Positions 32,217 to 44,318 of a stretch of 64,000 bases of DNA are shown here, in pieces; within the stretch, counting starts at the first letter, position 1, and each line of letters opens with the position of its first letter. The DNA is taken from positions 16,596,001 to 16,660,000 of the forward strand of contig JAWHQI010000019.1 of assembly GCA_033032865.1 (NCBI GenBank), read 5' to 3'. Source of the stretch: Dactylorhiza incarnata. Its lineage: Eukaryota > Streptophyta > Magnoliopsida > Asparagales > Orchidaceae. The position numbers and the translations under genes are program-made. The notes below the pieces were generated by a model. It did no database searches. It was not told where the DNA came from and saw nothing but the letters and a program-made list of their open reading frames with translations.

Positions 32217-32225
32217 CTATAAATA
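32217..32225 (+). promoter_or_regulatory. LTR TATA box, zinc-knuckle element copy 1
   Basis: CTATAAATA. It is also present in copy 4 (45726-45734) but changed to CCATAAATA in the 3' LTR of copy 1 (near 37112). Confidence 0.65.
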
Positions 32226-33288
32226 CTCCTGCTCGCGAATTAGGTCGGATCCTCCGATCTTTCGTTCTCCCAGCTCCGCCGTTCCGCCCAATTTCGCCCC
32301 TCCATCGCCGCCCACCATCGGGAGGTGCTCCGGGCTTGTTCTTCACGCCATTCTTGAGCCGGAGCTTCCTCTCGGCCTCCTCCTTCATCCTAGAGCTTCA
32401 AGGAAGGTTTAGCCGCAATCGCCATCAAGAAAAGGAAGTTTGCAACCTCCACCGAATCGTGACACGAAGAAGACGGGCTCATTGGAGAGTAGTGACAGCT
32501 CTCTCTACCCCGGACGTAGTTGCGGACCGAGCTTGGACGCGGATTGACAACCCGGCGATTCCAACCGTGAATCTACAACGAGACTTCAGATTCGGTCGAT
32601 TTCTTGCCTTGTTCTTTTCTTATTGATGTGTTTGTAGCTAGATCTATCATATATTGATGATGAACACTATGAATCATGCTTGTAATCTTAATTTCATGTT
32701 TATGTGAAGTTATATTTAGTTCATATGTGTTAATGAGGTGCGCCGCCATCCATTTTCCACTCCACCACCGTGTCCGATGCCGCACTAGCAATTGCTAGTG
32801 GCGTGCTTGTCGACGAGGTGTTTGCGACCCTCATTTCGTTAGCCTACTCGTCCATCCGCCTATCGAAGCGTGGCATCGCGGCCCATGTAATCCATCTCGC
32901 CCTACGAAGCAGCGCGCTCAAGGCCTGCACAGTTCGATTCCGCTTGCCTGCTCGTCCATCCGCCCTTGCGATGTAGCGCGCTCAAGGCCTGCCTAGTCTC
33001 CATCCCGCCAAGCGAAGCATTGCATAGCGGCATTGCAAAAGAGTAGTGTAATATTTTCCTTTATTTTCCACAACCAAATCAACCCCCCTCCGCGATCCAT
33101 CCGATTAAAGGACTTCAATCTCAAGTCCTTCCTCGATAATAAACTCCACCTAACTGTGTTCCTTTGAGATCGATACTTGGGGATTCATTCCCATTTTATA
33201 TTACTTGAACGATCGGTACACTACCGTTTCGTGCCGCATTCTTACTACCGCCTATAGCGGTGTGCTAAGATTTGCGCCATCAAGTTTT

Positions 33289-33306
33289 TGGCGTCGTTGC
33301 CGGGGA
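33289..33306 (+). other. Primer-binding site, tRNA-Asp (copy 1)
   Basis: TGGCGTCGTTGCCGGGGA matches the tRNA-Asp primer site at 17 of 18 positions, six bases after the LTR. Copy 2 has a perfect match at 42492-42509. Confidence 0.88.
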
Positions 33307-33497
33307 ACTACAGTCGTGTGAGTTTTCTGGAGAGGGAGAACCTGAGAGAGAAGCCCTTCCATTTGTAAATTGCATTCCTTTGTTTTATTTCCTCGTATTT
33401 TGTTTCCTATTTTATATTAGGTTGCTTCAGTAATTTTTTGTTAGGTGTAGTATTTTGCACAATAGCTTTTTATTTTGAATCATATTATCTTCACACT

Positions 33498-34592
33498 ATG
33501 TGGGCACATCTCAATATCCGTTGCCGTTGGTGTAGAGATACCTCCCACTCTAGTGATGAATGCCCTACGGAGAATAGTAGGCATGATTCTTATTGCCCAG
33601 CATATGGAGCACCGACTTCGTCTGGTACTCCATATGGTGCGCGTAAGTCTTATGGCTACTCTGCTGAGCCTTTACCGTCATACTTCTTTTCGGCTTCAGC
33701 TCCCGCTGTACCAAAGAATCCCAAAAGGCAGTGCCGGTTTTGTCGGAGCACTGATCATGTCTTGAAGGACTGTGCCGAGTATCTTCGCCAATTAGACGAG
33801 GATGACGAGCCGGATATCCGGATCATCCCAACTCCTAACTCTGGCGGCACACCTTCAACATCCGGTTATGTGTCTTTGCCACCTTCACATCTTGAAGGGT
33901 ATGGCGTTGACACAGTCACCAGATGTGTGGCTGATCTGGGCATCGACATTGCTGAGCCTATTCTCCCAGTGCATCCACCACCCCTAGTGGATTCGATTCT
34001 TTGTGAGAAATCGGTGCTCGACTTTTATCCGAGCACTATTCCTCTCCCTGTTGTGCATACTACACTCGTCTCTGACGACATTGTTGATGATGTGTCGCAA
34101 GAGGAGGCTGATGACTTTAGTGTCATGCCTGTTCCTATGGAGGAGGACAACCTTCCAGGTGAAGAGGAGTTTTCCTCAGCACCGGTGGAGGAAGTCCAAA
34201 TCTCTAGCTTGGCCACTGTTGATCCCGCCGAATCTTGTAGCATTGATGACAATGCAAACATTATTTTACTTCCCCAACCTGATGGGAGTGAGACCGGGAC
34301 CACTCCCCCGATTTTTGATTATTTATGTTCTTCGTCTTGTTTATTTCTCGATCCCCCCTCTTCATCCGAGCCTGTGCAGGTTGAGTCTTCACAGGTACCC
34401 CAGGAGGATTTGGTGCATATTGCCCAAGTCAATGATGAGAGCATCCTCTTATGTGAGGAGGTTGATTCCCCCTCCGTAGAGGAAGCTCCACTCATTACCT
34501 TTTCCTCCCGCCACCTCCCTGTTGACGACACCTTGCTAGGCAAGGATGTTTTTGGTGAGCTGAGTGAGGACCAGGCCTCCTCCTCTTCTTAG
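33498..34592 (+). CDS. Two-zinc-knuckle acidic protein of the non-autonomous element (copy 1, intact)
   Basis: The start is set at ATG 33498 because the minus-strand copies share this ATG (at 42299 and 44109) while the upstream frame is not conserved. The protein has 364 residues. Two perfect CCHC knuckles (C-x2-C-x4-H-x4-C) lie near residues 9-22 (RCRWCRDTSH) and about 78-92 (QCRFCRSTDH). Between them is a Ser/Tyr/Pro-rich linker. The remaining 270 residues are acidic and Pro/Ser-rich (EEEFSSAPVEEVQ, EEVDSPSVEEAPL), probably disordered, ending SEDQASSSS. There is no gag capsid fold, protease or polymerase. The knuckles suggest binding of element RNA; an origin from the end of an Athila gag is possible. 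It is the only gene of the element. Confidence 0.8.
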   Translation: MWAHLNIRCRWCRDTSHSSDECPTENSRHDSYCPAYGAPTSSGTPYGARKSYGYSAEPLPSYFFSASAPAVPKNPKRQCRFCRSTDHVLKDCAEYLRQLDEDDEPDIRIIPTPNSGGTPSTSGYVSLPPSHLEGYGVDTVTRCVADLGIDIAEPILPVHPPPLVDSILCEKSVLDFYPSTIPLPVVHTTLVSDDIVDDVSQEEADDFSVMPVPMEEDNLPGEEEFSSAPVEEVQISSLATVDPAESCSIDDNANIILLPQPDGSETGTTPPIFDYLCSSSCLFLDPPSSSEPVQVESSQVPQEDLVHIAQVNDESILLCEEVDSPSVEEAPLITFSSRHLPVDDTLLGKDVFGELSEDQASSSS

Positions 34593-36475
34593 TTTCTTTT
34601 CCCTCTACCTGTGAAGAGCAGGTAATTATATTCGGGTAGAGGTGTGACTGTTCTTTCTCCGTATAGGTACCCGCTACCTACACGCATATTAGAACAGTTA
34701 CCTATCCACTTTTCTTTTCATAGGCCTATAAGCTAGAACTGTATAAAATCTGAATAAGTCGTGCTGGGATGACAATAACCCCAGTAGTTATCTTACCTTT
34801 TCCTGCATTTCTTATTTCATCTTGTTTAGTTTAGTTAGTAGTATTATTTTTTCAGTTTTCTATTTTCTTCTGTTTCTGCGGAGCTGACCCCTGCAGGTAT
34901 CTTTTCTGGATGGCGGATGCTGCGGCTCATTTTATCTTACACGCCAATCTTCTGGTGTGCTCATTTCTGAGCACTGGGTAATCTCTTTCCCTAGCCTATG
35001 CTGATTTTCATGTCATATATTATGCGGATTGTTTAGTTTAAGTTTGGGGGAGAGTAGTTTTGTTTACCCGCTCACGTGCACTATTGCACTGCATACTAGA
35101 AGATTTCATTTAAAATGTTTTTTTATTTTCATTGCACACCACAAAACCCACTTGAGCGCGTACTGATCTGTTTGCTTGCTCTGTTGTGAATTTAATTCTT
35201 CTGCTTATTTGGGAAAGTCTAGGTGATGGCTTAGGACTATGTAGCAGAGTAAAGTGTTGACTCTAGTAGTGCTCCTAGTCGAGTGCTCGGTTGCATAGAA
35301 ATTTGTGTAGATTAGACTTCTCTTTATACTTATGGTTTTATATTTTTTCTATTAGTGTAAATGTTGTTTACTCTACTCAAATGGTGAATCCGGTGGAATC
35401 AAACGGTAGCATAGGGATGTGTGTAAACGATCGCTAGATTCGTATTGCTTGAGTCGGGAGAAAGGAGAATCATTCTCGGTGGCTAGAACTTGCCCCAAGC
35501 GATTCTTGAAGCATTGGCATAGGATAGTTCTAGTGCGCGAGAATGACGTAGGCCATTATTTTGGCCCGGTTGAACTTTTTATTTCATGCCTATCGTCTAC
35601 CCTTGCTAGCCCCTTTGTGCCTACCCTTTTCTTGATTCAGCTCCACATTTATCTCACCAAAGCCGAAAAGCATAACCTAGTCGCACACCCAAATCTAAGC
35701 TTTAGTTGTAGTTTTTTTTACATTTTGGGGGGTGTTGATTGTGGTGTTTATTATGTGAATCTGTGGATATGCTCATTTGAAAATTTTGCTGAAAGAAAAA
35801 AAAAGTCAAGAAAAAGAAAGATAGAAAGAAAAAATGAGAAAAAAAAGAGAAGAAAAAAAAAAGAGTTTTATTGAATATCGTCTAGAAAAATTATGTATTG
35901 GGAGTAGGCGGTGCACACACCTATGTTGCAAAATTTCAAGTCTGGTTGTGTGGTGCACTTGCATTCGATTTTGGTGCACGGGTAGCTATTTTAAGAGCTC
36001 AATTGGGTTATGTGTTTTAAGCCATTTTGTTTATCATTGTTTACCTCACCGTAACCCAAGCCTCAATTAAAACCTGAAAGTCCTACAGACTCATGCCTTG
36101 AACCAATCTATTGTCGTGGAGAGAATGTGACCGGGCAAGCTTATGGTCACCGACACTGATGGACTTTAGTGGAGTTTGTCCCGCATCCCGATCTTGAGCA
36201 ATGCTCATCTCAGCGCTTAGCTTACTTTCTCGGTATGCATGACCAAATGATTCACCAATGTTCACCATTTTGAGTAGTTGTAATATGCTTTTACTCTTTT
36301 AGAAATATATAAACTGTTTATATAACCAGAAATCTTCTCTACTATTTTTCTTATGCACGTGAGCATGCGACTTCGCATGGTACTCTGTATTGTAATTTTA
36401 AACCATCTACTTTTCTCTCCCCGTTCGCTTAGAATTTGTTTGCTCGGGACGCGCAAACAGGTAAGTCTGGGGGTG
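34593..36475 (+). other. 3' untranslated region of zinc-knuckle element copy 1
   Basis: It has no supported coding region. It contains an AAGTTTGGGGGAGAG purine tract (about 35040-35054), a nearly pure purine stretch of about 80 bases (35789-35868), and the polypurine tract AAGTCTGGGGGTG (36463-36475) next to the LTR. The same layout is found in copies 2 and 4. Confidence 0.7.
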
Positions 36476-38169
36476 TGATGAGTCCCAAATATATACACAT
36501 TAATGGACTCATCTGGGCCGATTTTCTAGTCTATGCACTTCACTTTAGACATGTTTTCACTCATATTTGATACTCCATTCTAAGTGCACCTCTAGGCCCG
36601 TTTTTGGTGTTATTTCATGTTCTTCTTCTTTAGTAGTTTTCATGCATTGTTAAGTGCCACTTTCAGTGGCTGGATTCGTGGTTGTGCTGGAACAGGAGTC
36701 GTGCAGGTGTTCCCGGTACAATTCTGTACAGGAACACTGCGCACGATCACTGTTTCTATTGCGCACGACCACTGGTCGTGCGCCGCTGATCGTGTGCACT
36801 TAACCCTATTTTTTGAGTTCTGTCTCGGACAGTGCGCACGATCACCAACGATATTGCGCACGACCACCGGTCGTGCGCCACTGTGCGTGCACACTAAACA
36901 TCGATTTTATGAGTTCTGTTTCGACCAGTGCGCATGACCACCTACCATAGTGCGCACGACCACCGGTCGTGCGCCACTGGTCGTGCGAACATGGTATTTT
37001 ATAAATTTCTTACATTGCAGGCTCCACCCAGGCAGGCGCACGATCACAGGGTTCCAGCGCGCGCGACCACTAGTCGTGCGCCAATGACCGTGTGCACTGT
37101 TTATTCCAGCGCCCATAAATACTCCTGCTCGCGAATTAGGTCGGATCCTCCGATCTTTCGTTCTCCCAGCTCCGCCGTTCCGCCCGATTTCGCCCCTCCA
37201 TCGCCGCCCACCATCGGGAGGTGCTCCGGGCTTGTTCTTCACGCCATTCTTGAGCCGGAGCTTCCTCTCGGCCTCCTCCTTCATCCTAGAGCTTCAAGGA
37301 AGGTTTAGCCGCCATCGCCATCAAGCAAGAGGAAGTTTGCAACCTCCACCGAATCGTGACACGAATAAGACGGGCTCATTGGAGATTAGTGACAGCTCTC
37401 TCTACCCCGGACGTAGTTGCGGATCGAGCTTGGACGCGGATTGACAACCCGGCGATTCCAACAGTGAATCTACAACGAGACTTCGTATTCGGTCGATTTC
37501 TTGCCTTGTTCTTTTCTTATTGATGTGTTTGTAGCTAGATCTCTCATGTATTGATGATGAACACTATGAATCGTGCTTGTAATCTTAATTTCATGTTTAT
37601 GTGAAGTTATATTTAGTTCATATGTGTTAATGAGGTGCACCGCCATCCATTTTCCACTCCACCACCGTGTCCGGTGCCGCACTAGCAATTGCTAGTGGCA
37701 TGCTTGTCGACGAGGTGTTTGCGACCTTCATTCCGTTAGCCTACTCGTCCATCCGCCTATCGAAGCGTGGCATCGCGGCCCGTGTAATCCATATCGCCCT
37801 ACGAAGCAGCGCGCTCAAGGCCTGCACAGTTCGATTCCGCTTGCCTGCTCGTCCATCCGCCCTGTCGACGCAGCGCGCTCAAGGCCTGCCTAGTCTCCAT
37901 CCCGCCAAGCGAAACATTGCATAGCTTCATTGCATAAGAGTAGTGTAATATTTTCCTTTATTTTCCACAACCAAATCAACCCCCCTCCGCGATCCATCCG
38001 ATTAAAGGACTTCAATCTCAAGTCCTTCCTCGATAATAAACTCCCCCTTACTGTGTTCCTTTGAGATCGATACTTGGGGATTCATTCTCATTTTATATTA
38101 CTTGAACGATCGGTACACTGCCGTTTCGTGCCGCATTCTTACTACCGCCTATAGCGGTGTGCTAAGATT
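36476..38169 (+). repeat. 3' LTR of zinc-knuckle element copy 1, last bases lost
   Basis: It matches the 5' LTR up to GCTAAGATT at 38169 and lacks the last dozen bases. Thirteen bases of T-rich filler (38170-38182) then join it to the inverted copy. Confidence 0.88.
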
Positions 38170-41061
38170 AAATTTTTTTTTTGAACTAAATATAACTTCA
38201 CATAAACATGAAATTAAGATTACAAGCACGATTCATAGTGTTCATCATCAATACATGAGAGATCTAGCTACAAACACATCAATAAGAAAAGAACAAGGCA
38301 AGAAATCGACCGAATCCGAAGTCTCATTGTAGATTCACGGTTGGAATCGTCGTGTTGTCAATCCACGTCCAAGCTCGGTCCGCAACTACGTCCGGGGTAG
38401 AGAGAGCTGTCACTACTCTCCAATGAGCCCGTCTTCTTTGTGTCACGATTCAGTGGAGGTTGCAAACTTCCTCTTGCTTGATGGCGATGGCGGCTAAACT
38501 TTCCTTGAAGCTCTAGGATGAAGGAGGAGGCCGAGAGGAAGCTCCGGCTCAAGAATGGCGTGAAGAACAAGCCCGGAGCACCTCCCGATGGTGGGCGGCG
38601 ATGGAGGGGCGAAATCGGGCGGAACGGCGGAGCTGGGAGAACGAAAGATCGGAGGATCCGACCGAATTCGCGAGCAGGAGTATTTATAGGCGCTGGAATA
38701 AACAGTGCGCACGGTCATTGGCGCACGACCAGTGGTCGTGCGCGCTGGAACCCTGTGATCGTGTGCCTGCCTGGGTGGAGCCTGCAATGTAAGAAATTTA
38801 TAAAATACCATGTTTGCGCGACCAGTGGCGCACGACCGGTGGTCGTGCGCACTATCGTAGGTGGTCGTGCGCACTGGTCGAAACAGAACTCATAAAATCG
38901 ATGTTAAGTGCGCACGCACAGTGGCGCACGACCAGTGGTCGTGCGCAATATCGTTGGTGATCGTGCGCACTGTCCGAGACAGAACTCAAAAAATAGGGTT
39001 AAGTGCACACGTTCAGCGGCGCACGACCAGTGGTCGTGCGCAATAGAAACAGTGATCATGTGCAGTGTTCCTGTACAGAATTGTACCGGGAACACCTGCA
39101 CGACTCCTGTTCCAGCATAACCACGAATCGCCACTGAAAGTGGCACTTAACAATGCATGAAAACTACTAAAGAAGAAGAACATGAAATAACACCAAAAAT
39201 GAGCCTAGAGTGCACTTAGCATGGAGTATCAAATATGAGTGAAAACATGTCTAAAGTGAAGTGCATAGACTAGAAAATCGGCCCAGATGAGTCCATAAAT
39301 GTGTATATATTTGGGACTCATCACACCCCCAGACTTACCTGTTTGCGCGTCCCGAGCAAACAAATTCTAAGCGAACGGGGAGAGAAAAGTAGATGGCTTA
39401 AAATTATAATACAGAGTACCATGCGAAGTCGCATGCTCACGTGCATAAGAAAAATAGTAGAGAAGATTTCTGGTTATATAAACAGTTTATATATTTCTAA
39501 AAGAGTAAAAGCATATTACAACTACTCAAAATGGTGAACAACGGTGAATCATTTGGTCATGCATACGGAGAAAGTAAGCTAAGCGCTGAGACAAGCATTG
39601 CTCAAGATCGGGATGCGGGACACACTCCACTGAAGTCCATCGGTGTCGGTGAACATAAGCTTGCCCGTTCACATTCTCTCCACGACAATTGATTGGTTCA
39701 AGGCGTGAGTCAGTAGGACTTTCAGGTTTTAATTGAGGCTTGGGTTACAGTGAGGTAAACAATGATAAACAAAATGGCTTAAAACACATAACCCAATTGA
39801 GCTTTTAAAATAGCTACCCGCGCACCACAATCGAATGCAAGTGCACCACACCCCCAGACTTGGACTTTTGCAACATAGGTGTGTGCACCGCCTACTCCCA
39901 ATACATAATTTTTCTAGACGATATTCAATAAAACTCATTTTTTTTCTTCTCTTTTTTTTCCTCATTTTTTTTTTCTATCTTTCTTTTTCTTGATTTTTTT
40001 TTCTTTCAGCAAAATTTTCAAATGAGCATATCGACAGATTCACATAATAAACACCACAATCAACACCCCCCAAAATGTAAAAAAAAACTGCAACTAAAGC
40101 TCAGATTTGGGTGTGCGACTAGGTTAGGCTTTTCGGCTTTGGTGAGATAAATGTGGAGCGGAATCAAGAAAAGGGTAGGGCAAAGGGGCTAGCAAGGGTA
40201 GACGATAGGCATGAAATAAAAAGTTCAACCGGGCCAAAATAATGCCTTACGTCATTCTCGCGCACTAGAACTATCCTATGCCAATGCTTCAAGAATCGCT
40301 TGGTGCAAGTTCTAGTCACCGAGAAAGATTCTCCTTTCTCCCGACTCAAGCAATACGAATCTAGCGATCATTTACACACATTCCTATGCTACCGTTTAAT
40401 TCCACCGGATTCACCATTTGAGTAGAGTAAACAACATTTACACTAATAGAAAAATATAAAACCATAAGTATAAAGAGAAGTCTAATCTACACAAATATCT
40501 ATGCAACCGAGCACTCGACTAGGAGCACTACTAGAGTCAACATTTTACTCTGCTACATAGTCCTAAGCCATCACCTAGACTTTCCCAAATAAGCAGAAGA
40601 ATTAAATTCACAACAGAGCAAGCAAACAGATGAGTACGCGCTCAAGTGGGTGTTGTGGTGTGCAATGAAAATAAACAAAACATTTTAAATGAAATCTTCT
40701 AGTATGCAGTGCAATAGTGCACGTAAGCGGGTAAACAAAACTACTCTCCCCCAGACTTAAACTAAACAATCCGCATAATATATGACATGAAAATCAGCAT
40801 AGGCTAGGGAAAGAGAGTACCCAGTGCTCAAAAATGAGCACACCAGAAGATTGGCGTGTAAGCTAAAATGAGCCGCAGCATCCGCCATCCAGAAAAGATA
40901 CCTGCAGGGGTCAGCTCCGCAGAAACAGAAGAAAATAGAAAACTGAAAAAATAATACTACTAACTAAACTAAACAAGATGAAATAAGAAATGCAGGAAAA
41001 GGTAAGATAACTACTGGGGTTATTGTCATCCCAGCACGACTTATTCGGATTTTATACAGTT

Positions 41062-42299
41062 CTAGCTTATAGGCCTATGAAAAGAAAAGTAGACAGGTAA
41101 CTGTTCTAATATGCATGTAGGTAGCGGGTACCTATACGAAGAAAGAACAGTCACACCTCTAACCGAATATAAATACCTGCTCTTCACAGGTAGAGGGAAA
41201 AGAAAGTAAGAAGAGGAGGAGGCCTGGTCCTCACTCATCTCACCAAAAACATCTTTGCCTAGCAAGGTGTCGTCAACAGGGAGGTGGCGGGAGGAAAAGG
41301 CAATGAGTGGAGCTTCCTCTACGGAGGGGGAATCAACCTCCTCATATAAGAGGATGCTCTCATCATTTACTTGGGCAATATGCACCAAATCCTCCTGGGG
41401 TACCTGTGAAGACTCAACCTGCACAGGCTCAGATGAAGAGGGGGGATCGAGAAATAAACAAGACGAAGAACATAAATAATCAAAAATCGGGGGAGTGGTC
41501 CCGGTCTCACTCCCATCAGGTTGGGGAAGTAAAATAATGTTTGCATTGTCATCAATGCTACAAGATTCGGCGGGATCAACAGTGGCCAAGCTAGAGATTT
41601 GGACTTCCTCACCGGTGCTGAGGAAAACTCCTCTTCACCTGGAAGGTTGTCCTCCTCCATAGGAACAGTCATGACACTAAAGTCATCAGCCTCCTCTTGC
41701 GACACATCATTAACAATGTCGTCAGAGACGAGTGTAGTATGCACAACATGGAGAGGAATAGTGCTCAGATAATAGTCGAGCACCGATTCCTCACAAAGAA
41801 TTGAATCCACTAGGGGTGGTGGATGCACTGGGAGAATAGGCTCAGCAATGTCGGTACCCAGATCAGCCACACATCTGGTAACTGTGTCAACGCCATACCC
41901 TTCAAGATGTGAAGGTGGCAAAGACACATAACCGGATGTTGAAGTTGTGTCGCCAGAGTTAGGAGTTGGGATGATCCGGATATCCGGCTCGTCATCCTCG
42001 TCCAATTGGCGAAGATACTCGGCACAGTCCTTCAAGACATGATCAGTGCTCCGACAAAACCGGCACTGCCTTGCGGGCTTCTTTGGTACAGCGGGAGATG
42101 AAGCCGAAAAGAAGTATGACGGTAAAGGCTCAGCAGAGTAGCCATAAGACTTACGCGCACCATATGGCGTACCAAACGAAGTCGGTGCTCCATATGCTGG
42201 GCTATAAGAATCATGCCTACTATTCTCCGTAGGGCATTCATCACTAGAGTGGGAGGTATCTCTACACCAACGGCAACGGATATTGAGATGTGCCCACAT
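41062..42299 (-). pseudogene. Two-zinc-knuckle protein, copy 2 (frameshift and stop loss)
   Basis: It starts ATG at 42299 with both CCHC knuckles intact. One base is missing near 41612 (a G of the GGTGGAGG run), shifting the frame. The original reading resumes at about 41590. The normal stop TAG is changed to TAC, so the resumed frame runs about 40 codons further, to 41062. The difference from copy 1 is otherwise small and mostly conservative. Confidence 0.82.
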
Positions 42300-42491
42300 A
42301 GTGTGAAGATAATACGATTCAAAATAAAAAAGCTATTGTGAAAAATACTACACCTAAAAAAAAATTACTGAAGCAACCTAATATAAAACAGGAAACAAAA
42401 TACGAGGAAATAAAACAAAGGAATGCTATTTACAAATGGAAGGGCTTCTCTCTCAGGTTCTCCCTCTCCAGAAAACTCACACGACTGTAGT

Positions 42492-42509
42492 TCCCCGGCA
42501 ACGGCGCCA
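42492..42509 (-). other. Primer-binding site, tRNA-Asp (copy 2)
   Basis: The plus strand reads TCCCCGGCAACGGCGCCA, an exact 18-base match, six bases from the LTR at 42516. Confidence 0.9.
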
Positions 42510-43268
42510 AAAACTTGATAACGCAAATCTTAGCACACCGCTATAGGCGGTAGTAATAATGCGGCACGAAACGGCAGTGTACCGATCGTTAAAGTAATAT
42601 AAAATGGGAATGAATCCCCAAGTATCGATCTCAAAGGAACACAGTAAGGTGGAGTTTATTATCGAGGAAGGACTTGAGATTGAAGTTCTTTAATCGGATG
42701 GATCGCGGAGGGGGGTTGATTTGGTTGTGGAAAATAAAGGAAAATATTACACTACTCTAATGCAATGTCGCTATGCAATGCTTCGCTTGGCGGGATGGAG
42801 ACTAGGCAGGCCTTGAGCGCGCTGCGTCACAAGGGCGGATGGACGAGCAGGCAAGCGGAATCGAACTGTGCAGGCCTTGAGCGCGCTGCTTCGTAGGGCG
42901 AGATGGATTACACGGGCTGCGATGCCACGCTTCGATAGGCGGATGGACGAGTAGGCTAACGGAATGAGGGTCGCAAACACCTCGTCGACAAGCACGCCAC
43001 TAGCAATTGCTAGTGCGGCACCGGACACGGTGGTGGAGTGGAAAATGGATGGCGGCGCACCTCATTAACACATATGAACTAAATATAACTTCACATAAAC
43101 ATGAAATTAAGATTACAAGCACGATTCATAGTGTTCATCATCAATACATGAGAGATCTAGCTACAAACACATCAATAAGAAAAGAACAAGGAAAGAAATC
43201 GACCGAATCTGAAGTCTCGTTGTAGATTCACGGTTGGAATCGCCGGGTTGTCAATCCGCGTCCAAGCT

Positions 43269-44317
43269 AAATAACTTGATGGCACAAATCTTAAATCGGG
43301 GGACTGGTCCCGGTCTCACTCCCATCAGGTTGGGGAAGTAAAATAATGTTTGCATTGTCATCAATGCTACAAGATTCGGCGGGATCAACAGTGGCCAAGC
43401 TAGAGATTTGGACTTCCTCCACCGGTGCTGAGAAAAACTCCTCTTCACCTGGAAGGTTGTCCTCCTCCATAGGAACAGGCATGACACTAAAGTCATTAGC
43501 CTCCTCTTACGACACATCATCAACAATGTCGTCAGAGACGAGTGTAGTATGCACAACAGCGAGAGGAATAGTGCTCGGATAAAAGTCGAGCACCGATTCC
43601 TCACAAAGAATCGAATCCACTAGGGGTGGTGGATGCACTGGGAGAATAGGCTCAGCAATGTCGGTGCCCAAATCAGTCACACATCTGGTGACTGTGTCAA
43701 CGCCATACCCTTCAAGATGTGAAGGTGGCAAAGACACATAACCGGATGTTGAAGGTGTGCCGACAGAGTTAGGAGTTGGGATGATCCGGATATCCGGCTC
43801 GTCATCCTCGTCCAATTGGCGAAGATACTCGGCACAGTCCTTCAAGACATGATCAGTGCTCCGACAAAACCGGCACTGCCTTGCGGGCTTCTTTGGTACA
43901 GCGGGAGCTGAAGCCGAAAAGAAGTATGACGGTAAAGGCTCAACAGAGTAGCCATAAGACTTACGCGCACCATATGGAGTACCCGAAGAAGTCGGTGCTC
44001 CATATGCTGGGCTATAAGAATCATGCCTACTATTCTCCGTAGGGCATTCATCACTAGAGTGGGAGGTATCTCTGCACCAACGGCAACGGATATTGAGATG
44101 TGCCCACATAGTGTGAAGATATTACGATTCAAAATAAAAAGCTATTGTGCAAAATACTACACCTAACAAAAAATTACTGAAGCAACCTAATATAAAACAG
44201 GAAACAAAATACGAGGAAATAAAACAAAGGAATGCAATTTACAAATGGAAGGGCATCTCTCTCAGGTTCTCCCTCTCCAGAAAACTCACACGACTATAGT
44301 TCCCCGGCAACGGCGCC
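43269..44317 (-). mobile_element. Zinc-knuckle element copy 3: interior fragment with patched ends
   Basis: About 21 bases of LTR end (around 43272-43292, ACTTGATGGCACAAATCTTA) are followed at once by interior sequence, continuing in minus orientation to the primer site at 44301-44317. The LTR that should follow the primer site is absent. Instead, plus-strand interior sequence begins. Confidence 0.8.
43291..44109 (-). pseudogene. Two-zinc-knuckle protein, copy 3 (partial)
   Basis: It starts ATG at 44109 with both knuckles. A CAA-to-TAA stop at about 43507-43509 ends the frame after DDVS; the same frame continues to about 43291, where the fragment ends at SETGTSPPI. The last third of the protein is absent. 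Confidence 0.82.
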
Positions 44318-44318
44318 G

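Larger units (their letters stand above)
31581..33282 (+). repeat. 5' LTR of zinc-knuckle element copy 1
   Basis: 1702 bp, from TGATGAGTCCC to GCGCCATCA. The TATA box CTATAAATA is at 32217-32225. A palindrome array (31840-32200) lies directly upstream of it. The sequence downstream of TATA would be the transcribed leader. Confidence 0.88.
38183..43268 (-). mobile_element. Zinc-knuckle element copy 2, inverted
   Basis: This 5086-bp reverse copy corresponds to 37619 back to 32530 of copy 1, with near-identical sequence. The 3' LTR part (38183-39323) lacks its end, the interior is complete, and the 5' LTR part (42516-43268) lacks its start. It has an exact tRNA-Asp primer site at 42492-42509. 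Confidence 0.88.

Noticed and set aside
31682..32412. Frames of 100-160 codons within the zinc-knuckle element LTRs (also 36617-37308 and 38494-38895)
   Set aside because: They cover palindromes and leader in both strands, shift between copies and have no domain; LTR sequence explains them.
34003..34479. Alternative frames of 90-158 codons over the zinc-knuckle ORF and its copies
   Set aside because: They are shadows of the conserved frame; only the frame with the two CCHC knuckles starts at a shared ATG and fits all copies.
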